Origin: Bifidobacterium callitrichos DSM 23973 | GTDB taxonomy: Bacteria; Actinomycetota; Actinomycetes; Actinomycetales; Bifidobacteriaceae | DNA: 64,000 nucleotides | NCBI RefSeq assembly: GCF_000741175.1 | Contig: NZ_JGYS01000001.1 | Coordinates: 1-64,000 of the forward strand | Direction: 5' to 3' | Shown: piece by piece, positions 14,841 through 22,494 of the stretch | How the letters are laid out: each line of letters begins with the position of its first letter | Numbering within the stretch: the first letter of the stretch is position 1 | Notes under the pieces: generated by a model | What the model was told of the DNA's origin: nothing | The model's input: only the letters and a program-made list of their open reading frames with translations | Database searches by the model: none | Program-made: the position numbers and the translations under genes

Positions 14841-16496
14841 TCAGTGAGCCAGGATCTCCGTGGCGATCTCCTTGCCGCTCATGGACGCCGGGTAGTAGGT
14901 GGGCCAGTTGTCCATCTCCTTCAGGGTCTCCTCTTGGGAGGCGTTACCCATGAAGATGTGGAAGTGCGCGGACTTGCCCGGTGCGATGCCGTGATCGGAG
15001 AACTGCACGACCTTCGGTGCGCCCTCGGGCACGTCGCCGGTGGCGGTGAACAGGAACCGCACGCCGCGGTTGCCCTTCTCGTAGTCGAGGATCCTGAATC
15101 CGTCGTACTTGTAGGTCGCGGTCGCGGTCTTGCCGCCGCGGGTGAAGCTCATCTGGTTGCCCTTGATGACGATCTTCTCTACGTCGGTCTTGTATCCGGT
15201 GTCGTAGTACTGCTTGTACTCCTCGGCGGTCATGTCGCCCTTCTTGGCCTTCGCCTCCATCACCGTGTCGAGCGTGCTGTCCTTGAGGAACGGGTACACC
15301 GACTGCCATTCGCCCTCGTAATCGGACAGGGTGCGGTCCTTGACGTCCTGCGTGAGGAAGAAGCCGTTCGTGGTGTCGGTCGCCAGCGCCTGCTTGGCGA
15401 TCAGGGTGAGCCATCCGAGCAGCGTCTTCTGGTTCTCGGGTAGCTGCTCGGTGGCGGAGATGATCGTCTTGTTGCTGGAGATCGCGGCTTCGTTGAGCTT
15501 CTTGGCGAAGCCGCCCATCTCCTGCGGGTTGACGACGAGGATGTCCACGTCGTCGCCGGCCACGGTGTCCATCGCGCTCTTCAGATCGGCCGCGGAGGGC
15601 TCGGCCTCGCTGTTCATCGCGTTGGTGTAGGTTTCGGGGGTCTTGTCGGTCGCACCGATGTAATCAAGCAGGTAGCTGATGATCGACTCGGTCGCCACGT
15701 AGTTGCGTTCGACTCCCGCGGCGCGGCCCTTGTTCACGAGGGCGACGAAGTCGGCGTATTCACCGTTCCACTCGTTGAAGTGACGCTGCACGGTGGCGGC
15801 GGTCTTCGAGTTCTCTCCGGCCTCGGCGACGTAGGCGTCGTTGATCGCCTCGGCGGCCTTCAGCACGGCTTCGGGGCTGAACCACACGTGGGGGTTCGTG
15901 GAGCCGTGGTGATGGTGGTGATGACCCTCCTCGCCTTCGCCGCCCTCTTCGTGCTCGTGGGAGTGCTCCTCGGTGGCGGTGATGCCCATGAGGTCGCCCA
16001 CGTTGACGATGCGCTGCCTGTTCTTGTCCAGCTGCGCCTTCTCGGCCCAGCCGTCGTATCCGGCGCCGTTGAGCACGACCACATCGGCCTTGGCGAGCTT
16101 GGCCAGGTCGGCGGCGGTCGCCTCATAGTCGTGCGGATCGGCGGAGGTCGAGTTGATCAGCGAGGTGACCTCCGCGCAGGAGCCGCCGAGCTGCTGGGCG
16201 AGCGAGCCCCACTGGTTCACCGAGGCGACCACCGTGAATGTCGTGTCGCAGGAGTCCTTGGCGCCGGCCGACGCTGCGGTCGCGTTACCTCCGGCTCCGT
16301 TCGAGGATGCCTCGTTTGGCCGCAGGAACGCCACGGCTCCCGCGATGAGCCCGGCGAGCAGCGCGCCGACGATGAACGCGACGATGACGTTGACCGTGCC
16401 GTTGCGGCGTGCGGTTCCGTCGACGGTCGGGGTGGTGTCCGTCTGGATGTTGTGATTGGTGTTGGGGCCGGGCTGACTGGTGTTCTGATCGGTCAT
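14841..16496 (-). CDS. Zinc-binding protein, ZnuA-type domain fused to ZinT domain
   Basis: 551 residues from ATG 16496 (AGAAGGACC upstream). A cytosolic start is followed by one TM helix at about 36-58, used as an anchor instead of a lipobox. Residues about 85-365 form a ZnuA/AdcA cluster A-I binding domain: NQWGSLA, His ligand in DPHDYEA, a His-rich loop (HSHEHEE, then six His after EEG) and NPHVWFSP. Residues about 370-551 match ZinT/YodA (LSDYEGEWQSVYPFL, HFHIFMG). The architecture recalls streptococcal AdcA. It should capture zinc for an ABC importer, but no permease or ATPase is nearby. It is in line with the zinc-free ribosomal genes. Confidence 0.9.
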   Translation of the reverse strand: MTDQNTSQPGPNTNHNIQTDTTPTVDGTARRNGTVNVIVAFIVGALLAGLIAGAVAFLRPNEASSNGAGGNATAASAGAKDSCDTTFTVVASVNQWGSLAQQLGGSCAEVTSLINSTSADPHDYEATAADLAKLAKADVVVLNGAGYDGWAEKAQLDKNRQRIVNVGDLMGITATEEHSHEHEEGGEGEEGHHHHHHGSTNPHVWFSPEAVLKAAEAINDAYVAEAGENSKTAATVQRHFNEWNGEYADFVALVNKGRAAGVERNYVATESIISYLLDYIGATDKTPETYTNAMNSEAEPSAADLKSAMDTVAGDDVDILVVNPQEMGGFAKKLNEAAISSNKTIISATEQLPENQKTLLGWLTLIAKQALATDTTNGFFLTQDVKDRTLSDYEGEWQSVYPFLKDSTLDTVMEAKAKKGDMTAEEYKQYYDTGYKTDVEKIVIKGNQMSFTRGGKTATATYKYDGFRILDYEKGNRGVRFLFTATGDVPEGAPKVVQFSDHGIAPGKSAHFHIFMGNASQEETLKEMDNWPTYYPASMSGKEIATEILAH

Positions 16497-16592
16497 GTCG
16501 GTCCTTCTTTCTACTTGTTTCCCTGATTCTTTGGTTTTTTGATTTCTTTGATTGGCGTTGTTGCGGCAAACCGTGTGGACTAGGCTTTGCCC

Positions 16593-16760
16593 TTACGGCT
16601 TCACGTATCCTTTGCGCACGGCTGGGGCGAGGTTCTGCGGAACCTGTACCGTCTCGCCTTCGGGGGTTATCACCGTGGCGAGCTGCGGTGCCTGCGCCTT
16701 CCACTGGGATCGGCGTGTGCGCGTGTTCGCGCGTGACTTCCTTTCTTTCGGCAGTGCCAT
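16593..16760 (-). CDS. rpmF: Ribosomal protein bL32, zinc-free form
   Basis: 55 residues, starting [20 protein letters not shown], the typical bL32 start. The family usually has four Cys forming a zinc ribbon, but this copy has none. It is therefore a C-minus paralogue expected to replace the zinc form when zinc is scarce. Its ATG shares one base with the bL36 stop (TGATG). It ends the run of ribosomal genes before the ZnuA-ZinT gene. Confidence 0.92.
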   Translation of the reverse strand: MALPKERKSRANTRTRRSQWKAQAPQLATVITPEGETVQVPQNLAPAVRKGYVKP

Positions 16761-16882
16761 CAGCCTTGCCTCGCTTTCCATCGGGGGTTCTTCTTGTTGA
16801 TGACGTACAGATGCCCGCGCCTGCGCACGATGACGGAGCCGTCCTTGCGCGCCAGCGAGCGAATCGATGCCTTGACTTTCAT
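16760..16882 (-). CDS. rpmJ: Ribosomal protein bL36, zinc-free form
   Basis: 40 residues, starting [20 protein letters not shown] and ending with NPRWKARQG, the bL36 pattern. The three Cys and one His that bind zinc in ordinary bL36 are absent apart from a His in RRRGHLYV. It belongs to the zinc-sparing set. It sits between uS14 and bL32 in the same leftward operon. Confidence 0.92.
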   Translation of the reverse strand: MKVKASIRSLARKDGSVIVRRRGHLYVINKKNPRWKARQG

Positions 16883-16911
16883 GGTGTTGCTTCTTATCTA
16901 CGGTTTGTGGT

Positions 16912-17217
16912 TCACCAGCTGGATTTGGTGACGCCGGGCAGTTCGCCCTTGTGTGCCTTTTCGCGCAGGTTGATGCGCGACAGCCCGAATTTGCGGTTGA
17001 AGCCGCGGGGGCGGCCGTCGATGGAATCGCGGTTGCGCAGTCTGGTGGGGCTGGCGTCACGCGGCAGGGCGTGTAGCTTGCGCATCGCCTCGGCGCGTTC
17101 CTCGGCCGTCAGGTGCGGGTCGACGCTGTCGTGCTTGTACTGCGCGCGTCGCTCCGCGAACTTGGCGACCATGCGCTCGCGTTGCAGTTGTCGGTTGATT
17201 TTGCTGGTTTTGGCCAC
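16912..17217 (-). CDS. rpsN: Ribosomal protein uS14, long zinc-free form
   Basis: 101 residues, starting [20 protein letters not shown], the long uS14 type. The CxxC motifs of the short zinc form are missing; the C-terminal [20 protein letters not shown] is well conserved. It is used in the small subunit head near the peptidyl site. Zur control is expected from the box at 17900. The preceding 190-base gap contains a striking inverted repeat. Confidence 0.93.
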   Translation of the reverse strand: MAKTSKINRQLQRERMVAKFAERRAQYKHDSVDPHLTAEERAEAMRKLHALPRDASPTRLRNRDSIDGRPRGFNRKFGLSRINLREKAHKGELPGVTKSSW

Positions 17218-17407
17218 TGTGATGCTCCTTGGGAATGGGCGGATTCATGTCTTAGGCAGATTTTTCGTTACTTAGGCACCTTGCCGTCGTGTCACGCACG
17301 GCCGATGGCTGTATTCGTACGGTTTTGCGTATGCGTTCCACGGCGGATGTGCCTAGGAAACGCAGAATCTGCCTAAGAAACGACGGCGTGGTGGATATGG
17401 AGACGGC
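17218..17407. repeat. 30-bp imperfect inverted repeat inside the zinc-free ribosomal operon
   Basis: Arms 17250-17279 and 17349-17378 match at about 25 of 30 positions, with a 69-base spacer. Each arm carries two copies of CTTAGGCA (or its complement) 20 bases apart: 17251, 17271, 17350 and 17370. No gene is visible in the gap. A small transposon remnant or a structured RNA element are the main options. Confidence 0.6.
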
Positions 17408-17578
17408 TTATCGGGTTTCCCGGAAGACGACTCGTCTGCGTACCACCGGATCGAACTTCAGCAGTTCGAGTCGGTCCGGCGTGTTGCGTCGGTTCTTGCG
17501 GGTCGTGTAGGTGAAGCCGGTCCCCGCCGTTGACTTAAGGGTGATGACCGGTCGGATCTCCGATGATTTGCTTGACAT
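17408..17578 (-). CDS. rpmG: Ribosomal protein bL33, zinc-free form
   Basis: 56 residues from ATG 17578. The sequence has the bL33 pattern ([36 protein letters not shown]) with no Cys, where zinc bL33 has two CxxC pairs. It lies 62 bases downstream of bL28 in the same operon. Some actinobacteria have Cys-free bL33 as the main copy, but the setting here argues for the zinc-starvation paralogue. Confidence 0.93.
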   Translation of the reverse strand: MSSKSSEIRPVITLKSTAGTGFTYTTRKNRRNTPDRLELLKFDPVVRRRVVFRETR

Positions 17579-17640
17579 GGTTGTCGCTTTCGTTGGTGTG
17601 GTTCTGCGGACGTGATCGTCGGTTGGTTGCCGTCGCGGGT

Positions 17641-17880
17641 TCAGCGTCCGTGTGACGCGCGGCGTTCGATGCGTGCCAAGGCCGCTTCGATGCCGATGCG
17701 GTCGATGGTCTTCATGCCTTTCGCGCTGACCGTCAGTGTGACGTAGCGCCCCTGCGAGGGAACCCAATACCGCTTGGATTGCAGGTTCGGGCTGAAGGTT
17801 CTGCGGGTTTTCCTATGCGAATGGGACACGGTGTTGCCTGTGGAGGCATGCGTGCCCAGCAGTTGACATTGTTTGGGCAT
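17641..17880 (-). CDS. rpmB: Ribosomal protein bL28, zinc-free form
   Basis: 79 residues. Starts [20 protein letters not shown]; the [15 protein letters not shown] core is typical of bL28. Only one Cys is present, so the two CxxC pairs of the zinc form are absent. It is the first gene of the leftward operon. Its ATG lies 20 bases from the perfect Zur-like palindrome, so repression by Zur when zinc is plentiful is the expected control. Confidence 0.93.
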   Translation of the reverse strand: MPKQCQLLGTHASTGNTVSHSHRKTRRTFSPNLQSKRYWVPSQGRYVTLTVSAKGMKTIDRIGIEAALARIERRASHGR

Positions 17881-17899
17881 GTCCACGAGTGTACCATAA

Positions 17900-17914
17900 T
17901 GATAATCATTATCA
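17900..17914. promoter_or_regulatory. Zur box between bL28 and the CobW-like gene
   Basis: TGATAATCATTATCA is a perfect 7-1-7 palindrome of the Fur/Zur type. It lies in the 62-base divergent gap between the bL28 start (17880) and the CobW-like start (17943), so a single site can control both directions. Confidence 0.85.
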
Positions 17915-17942
17915 ACAAACGTGTGTCGTGAAAGGGAAACGC

Positions 17943-18722
17943 ATGATTCATCCATCGCTGGGATATGGGGAAAATGAGGCCGGAAACGTCGAAGGCTTCA
18001 CTCCGGTGGTGTTGCTCACCGGAGCTGACAGGCTGAGTCTTGACGCGGCGGTCTTCTCGCTGGTCGACTCGCATCCATCGGTCTGTTCCATCGTCTACGA
18101 CGTGCGTCCGGACGAAGCCGCCGAATCTGGGATCGTTCTCGTGCGCAGCGTCTCGTACGCGGGTGTGGATGGCGTCCGGATCGGCGAGTCGGAGACGTTG
18201 TCTGTGGATGACTGCTGCCTGTCGTGCTCGGTCAAGCATGACGCCGGTCGGGCGCTTGGGCAATTGCGCGACCGTACCGACGCGTTCCTGATCGTCCTGC
18301 CCGTCGGCATGGAGGCGGTGCCGGTGATGCAGTATCTCGAGGACTCCTTCCGGCTGGACGCATGGGGCGAGGCGATGCGTGTCGCCGCTATCGCCGGTGT
18401 CGTCGGATTGGATGAATTCGAGGAGCGGTTCTTCGATGACGATCGCCTGTGCATGTATGGCGTGGGGGAAGAGGGTGTCTTCGACGATCGTTCCACGGGT
18501 GCCGTGGTCGTACGTCTGATTCACGAGGCCTCGCATGTGCTGCAGCTTCCCGTGGTCGGCGCCGGCTGCCTCACGCGCCATGTCGATGCGGTCGGCGAAT
18601 GCCGCTGCCGCGAGATCGTCCGCGCCGTGGCGGCTCGCGGTGCCGTGGTGTACGAGGATGCGCACGATGTGTCGCTCGATGATCTGGTGGTGAGGTCGGA
18701 GGACGTCGTCGAGTCGGTCTGA
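17943..18722 (+). CDS. CobW/COG0523-like protein without a normal P-loop
   Basis: 259 residues from ATG 17943 (GAAAGGG upstream). Residues 91-95 read CCLSC followed by SVKHDAGRALGQL, closely resembling the metal-binding CxCC region of COG0523 GTPases and the helix after it. The expected Walker A at about residues 23-32 reads LLTGADRLSL and lacks GxxGxGKT/S, and no NKxD is evident, so GTP binding is doubtful. Zur-regulated CobW-like genes occur next to cysteine-free ribosomal operons in mycobacteria and relatives (recalled, not checked). A role in zinc delivery or ribosome remodelling under zinc shortage is possible. Confidence 0.7.
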   Translation: MIHPSLGYGENEAGNVEGFTPVVLLTGADRLSLDAAVFSLVDSHPSVCSIVYDVRPDEAAESGIVLVRSVSYAGVDGVRIGESETLSVDDCCLSCSVKHDAGRALGQLRDRTDAFLIVLPVGMEAVPVMQYLEDSFRLDAWGEAMRVAAIAGVVGLDEFEERFFDDDRLCMYGVGEEGVFDDRSTGAVVVRLIHEASHVLQLPVVGAGCLTRHVDAVGECRCREIVRAVAARGAVVYEDAHDVSLDDLVVRSEDVVESV

Positions 18723-18774
18723 CGGCGTGTTCTCCTATAGGACTCCTATGGGACACGCCGATTACTAACGCAAA

Positions 18775-18789
18775 TGATAATAATTCTCA
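18775..18789. promoter_or_regulatory. Zur-like box and promoter of the zinc lipoprotein gene
   Basis: TGATAATAATTCTCA matches the perfect box at 17900 in 13 of 14 arm positions. A likely -10 element TATGCT is at 18798-18803, which puts the box over the -35 region. The leader that follows contains a hairpin (18848-18877: AGGCCT arms, inner GGGTCC/GGACCC). Confidence 0.7.
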
Positions 18790-18941
18790 ATACGTGTTAT
18801 GCTGTCGTGTCGGTGACCGGTTGAGGGAAGACCGAACGGCCTGTCCCAGGCCTCAGGGGTCCTTGGACCCTAGGCCTCTAGGCCCCAGTCTGGACCGATC
18901 GCGAAAGATGTCATTGCAGGTGCAATAGAGAGGAACGCATC

Positions 18942-19880
18942 ATGACTGTCATGTCCAAAGCCAAGCGCGCGCTCGCGCTCGTCGTCGCTTCCGCCGCACT
19001 GTTCTCGGTGGCGGCATGCGGATCCGGATCATCCGCCTCCGCCGGAAACGCGGCCGACTCCGCCAAGTCCGATGCCGCCGCAAGCGGCAAGATCGAGGTC
19101 GTCGCCTCGATCAACCAGTGGGGCTCGCTCGCCCGCGACCTCGGCGGCGACCACGTCGAGGTCACCAACATCATGACCAAGACCGATGTGGAGGCCCACG
19201 ACTACGAGCCCACCGCGCAGGACGTCGCCAAGTTCGGCTCCGCGAAGGTGGCCGTCGTCAACGGCGCCGACTACGACCCGTGGGCGTCGAAGGCCGCCGA
19301 ATCCACCGACGCCACGCTGGTGGACGCCGCCGAGACCGCCGGCATCAAGGAGGGCGACAACCCGCACGTGTGGTTCTCCGCCGATGTGCGCGATTCCACC
19401 GCCGATGCGATCACCGCCGCCTACCAGAAGGCCGATCCCGACAACAAGGACGCCTACGCGGAGCTCAACAAGCAGTGGCATGACAAGGAGGACGAGCTCG
19501 AGAGCAAGATCGAGGAGACCTCGGCCAAGACCAAGGACCTGCCGTACGCCGCCACCGAATCGGTTGCCTGGTATCTGGCCGACGACCTCGGCATGAAGGA
19601 TGCCACGCCGACCGGCTACGCGCAGGCGTCGGCCAACGAGAGCGAACCGTCCGCAGCCGACATCAAGGCGTTCCAGGACGCGCTGAAGGACGGCAAGTCC
19701 ATCAAGGCGCTGGTCTTCAACTCGCAGGAGGCCAATTCCACCACCGACCAGATCACCTCCGCCGCCAAGGAGGGCGCCGTGCCGGTCATCGAACTGACCG
19801 AGCAGATGCCGCAGGAATATGATGACCTGCTCGATTGGATGAGCGCGCTCGTCGACGACTTCGCATCCGCGGTGAAGTAG
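18942..19880 (+). CDS. Metal (zinc/manganese) ABC transporter substrate-binding lipoprotein
   Basis: 312 residues; GAGAGGAA lies before the ATG. Signal peptide with lipobox ending at Cys26 (SVAACGSG). Cluster A-I fold: NQWGSLARDLGGDHVEV, His ligand in VEAHDYEP, DNPHVWFS, YAATESVAWY, and a final ELTEQMPQ segment. It lacks the long His-rich loop seen in the ZnuA-ZinT protein at 14841. The Zur-like box upstream supports zinc uptake. No transporter membrane or ATPase gene adjoins it. It is followed by a terminator. Confidence 0.92.
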   Translation: MTVMSKAKRALALVVASAALFSVAACGSGSSASAGNAADSAKSDAAASGKIEVVASINQWGSLARDLGGDHVEVTNIMTKTDVEAHDYEPTAQDVAKFGSAKVAVVNGADYDPWASKAAESTDATLVDAAETAGIKEGDNPHVWFSADVRDSTADAITAAYQKADPDNKDAYAELNKQWHDKEDELESKIEETSAKTKDLPYAATESVAWYLADDLGMKDATPTGYAQASANESEPSAADIKAFQDALKDGKSIKALVFNSQEANSTTDQITSAAKEGAVPVIELTEQMPQEYDDLLDWMSALVDDFASAVK

Positions 19881-20200
19881 TGAGGTAATCGGGGAAGAGC
19901 GGATCGAGAAGGGTCCACGGTCGAATATCAGGGGAAGGCCCCCATATGAATCAGGGTGTCTCGGGGATGGTCCGAGGCACCCTTTCCGTTAGAGTGAATG
20001 GTTGAGAAACCGTGTGGAAACCGTGTGGCCTATGGTTTTCCCAAGGTTAACGGAAGACAATATGCGACTGGACAACAGGTGAACCATGCTGTGCGGCGTC
20101 GTCGCACGGTTCCGTCATGCCATGTGGGGGCATGACCACATACACATATGAACGGCCATGAACGGAAACGGCAACCGAACGTAGGAGTGGAACGGGCAGT
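19881..20200. other. Intergenic region with terminator and leader
   Basis: It contains the hairpin at 19954-19986 and then the 5' region of the LtaS-like gene. No gene is seen. The last 25 bases carry GTAGGAGTGG, a usable ribosome-binding site for the ATG at 20201. Confidence 0.6.
19954..19986 (+). terminator. Terminator of the zinc lipoprotein gene
   Basis: Arms GGTGTCTCGG (19955-19964) and CCGAGGCACC (19972-19981) pair with one G-U, followed by CTTTCC. Confidence 0.7.
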
Positions 20201-22273
20201 ATGAAGCAGCAATCGGACGCGGAAACGATGGGTGACATGACGCGTGGGAGCAACGTCGCGGGCGCTGGACGCCGTTCCAGGGAGTTCCCCGGCTGGTTGT
20301 ACGGTATCCTGTTCATCCTCTTCGACATTGCTGCCGTGGCGATCCTGGAGGTCGGCGTGAGTCTCGGCGCCTCCTCCCGCGTGACGCTCTCCAGCCCGGA
20401 CGTCGGCTGGGACTTCGTCGGCAAGATGTTCAACGTGCACGGCCCGAACTTCGTCTTCCTGCTCAACGTCCTGCTGGTCGGCGTGCTGTATCTGGCGCTG
20501 CTCATGCTGTTCAACCGGTTCTGGATCGCGACTCCGGTGCTCGTTGCGGCCGCCATCGTCGTCGCGGTCATCGAGCATTTCAAGATCTCGATCCGATACG
20601 AGGCGATCCTGCCGTCCGACCTGAACTTCCTCAAGGCGGACGCCGGTAATCTCATGGGATTCATGCCGGCCGGCGCGCATTGGACGATCCTGCTGGCCAT
20701 CGCGGTGTTCGCGGTGTTCGTCGGGCTGTTCGTGTTCCTCAACCACATCGACGCGCGTCGCGGCCGCATGTTCCGCGGTTCGGACCGTCAATCGAAGTCG
20801 ATCAACGCGATCGCGCGACTGCTGCTCATCCTCGTGCCCGGCCTGTTCTTCGGCCTGTACGCGATGCAGGTGAGCACCGTCGGATCATGGGCGAAGAGCC
20901 TTGCCACCGCGATGGGCGACAAGCCCTCGATGTGGGATTCCGTCTACGACGCGCAGCGCAACGGCCCGCTCGTCGCGTTCATGCGTCAGGTCAATCCGAA
21001 GGTGATGGACAAGCCGTCCGATTACTCCGAGGAGACGATGAAGCAGGTCGTCGCGCGCTACGAGAAGGCCGCGAAACAGATCAACGCCTCCCGCAAGTCC
21101 AGCCTGACCGATTCGACCGTGATCTACGTGCTGTCCGAATCGTTCTCCGACACCTCCCGCGTGCCCGGGCTCAAGGTCAACAAGGATTCGATGCCGAAGA
21201 TCCGTGCGATCAAGGAGAGCACCACCTCCGGGCTCATGCTCTCGTCCGGCTACGGCGGCGGCACCGCGAACCTCGAGTACATGGGCCTGACCGGCCTGTC
21301 GATGGCGAACTTCGACTCGTCCCTGACCAGCCCCTACCAGCAGCTCGTGCCCGGCGAGCACTGGACGCCGACCATCAACCAGATGTGGGGCGCCGCGAAG
21401 AACTCGATCGGTCTGCACCCGTACGAGTCGTCGATGTACTCGCGGGCCACGAACTACAAGAAGTTCGGCTTCTCGCACTTCTACACGCTCACCGGACCGG
21501 ACGTCATCTCCCATCAGGACAGGATCGACGACAGTCCGTACGTCTCCGACGCCGCGACCTATCAGAGCACGCTGGAGGAGGTCGAGAAGAGCGACTCCAA
21601 CCAGTTCCTGCAGGTCATCACCATGCAGAACCACATGCCCTACCACGAGTGGTACAAGGACAACGACTTCACCGCCGAATCCACCACCGGCGAGCCGCTC
21701 GGCAAGGACGAGCAGGAGTCGATCGAGACGTACCAGAAGGGTCAGGCGATCACCGACGAGGCCACCGCTGACTTCCTCGACAAGCTCGACAAGCTCGACA
21801 AGCCGGTCACCGTGGTCTTCTACGGCGATCACCTGCCTGGCATCTACTCGTCCGCCAGCGAGGACGACAACAACTCCCTCGCCCTGCATCTGACCGACTA
21901 CTTCATCTGGTCGAACAAGGCGTCCGATTCGCAGGGCGTGAAGATCAACAACGCGGCCTACTCCTCGCCGAACTTCTTCGTGGCGCAGGCGGCCGAGCAC
22001 ATGGATGCGAAGGTCTCGCCCTATCTGGCGTTCCTGACCGAGATGCATGAGAAGATCGCCGCGATGGAACCGCCAGTCGTCAACAAGATCCAGGGCTGGG
22101 ACCGCATCCCCGAAGGCCAGTCGATCTACCTCGATCACGCCGGCAACCCGATGGCGGAGAGTGATTTCGACGAAGAGACCAAGCAGCTCCTCGCCGACTA
22201 CAAGCTCATCCAATACGACATCACCGACGGCAACAACTACCTGAAGGACACCGATTTCATGAGCCTGCCGTGA
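20201..22273 (+). CDS. LTA synthase-like membrane phosphoglycerol transferase (sulfatase fold)
   Basis: 690 residues. Five predicted TM helices lie at about 30-50, 75-100, 105-130, 155-180 and 200-225, followed by an extracellular alkaline-phosphatase-type domain. Motifs: VIYVLSESFSDT (first metal Glu), GGGTANLEY with the catalytic Thr, HPYESSMYSR, QNHMPYHEWY, and FYGDHLPGIY (metal Asp/His). Known LtaS proteins polymerise glycerol phosphate on the outer membrane face. Bifidobacteria make modified lipoteichoic acid or polysaccharide, so it may instead add phosphoglycerol to a surface glycan. It stands alone as a single gene. Confidence 0.88.
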   Translation: MKQQSDAETMGDMTRGSNVAGAGRRSREFPGWLYGILFILFDIAAVAILEVGVSLGASSRVTLSSPDVGWDFVGKMFNVHGPNFVFLLNVLLVGVLYLALLMLFNRFWIATPVLVAAAIVVAVIEHFKISIRYEAILPSDLNFLKADAGNLMGFMPAGAHWTILLAIAVFAVFVGLFVFLNHIDARRGRMFRGSDRQSKSINAIARLLLILVPGLFFGLYAMQVSTVGSWAKSLATAMGDKPSMWDSVYDAQRNGPLVAFMRQVNPKVMDKPSDYSEETMKQVVARYEKAAKQINASRKSSLTDSTVIYVLSESFSDTSRVPGLKVNKDSMPKIRAIKESTTSGLMLSSGYGGGTANLEYMGLTGLSMANFDSSLTSPYQQLVPGEHWTPTINQMWGAAKNSIGLHPYESSMYSRATNYKKFGFSHFYTLTGPDVISHQDRIDDSPYVSDAATYQSTLEEVEKSDSNQFLQVITMQNHMPYHEWYKDNDFTAESTTGEPLGKDEQESIETYQKGQAITDEATADFLDKLDKLDKPVTVVFYGDHLPGIYSSASEDDNNSLALHLTDYFIWSNKASDSQGVKINNAAYSSPNFFVAQAAEHMDAKVSPYLAFLTEMHEKIAAMEPPVVNKIQGWDRIPEGQSIYLDHAGNPMAESDFDEETKQLLADYKLIQYDITDGNNYLKDTDFMSLP

Positions 22274-22387
22274 CGTTTGCCACATGCGCACGCAGCGGGA
22301 ACCACGTTGTGGCACGCCACCTACGCAAGGAACATTCGTGATGCCCTCGCGATGGCATCGTCCAGTGCCTTGAACCGTAAATTCGAT

Positions 22388-22437
22388 GACAAACGGGGTT
22401 TGCGAACTGTGTCACAAGTCCGCAAACCCCGTTTGTC
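22388..22437. terminator. Strong hairpin between ltaS-like gene and purD
   Basis: 17-bp perfect arms GACAAACGGGGTTTGCG (22388-22404) and its complement (22421-22437) with a 16-base loop. It lies between converging genes and probably stops transcription from both sides. Confidence 0.7.
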
Positions 22438-22494
22438 GTCATCTGCCTGTTACCGCCGATACCGTCATGGTCTCCGGCGGTCAGCGCTCCGGTA

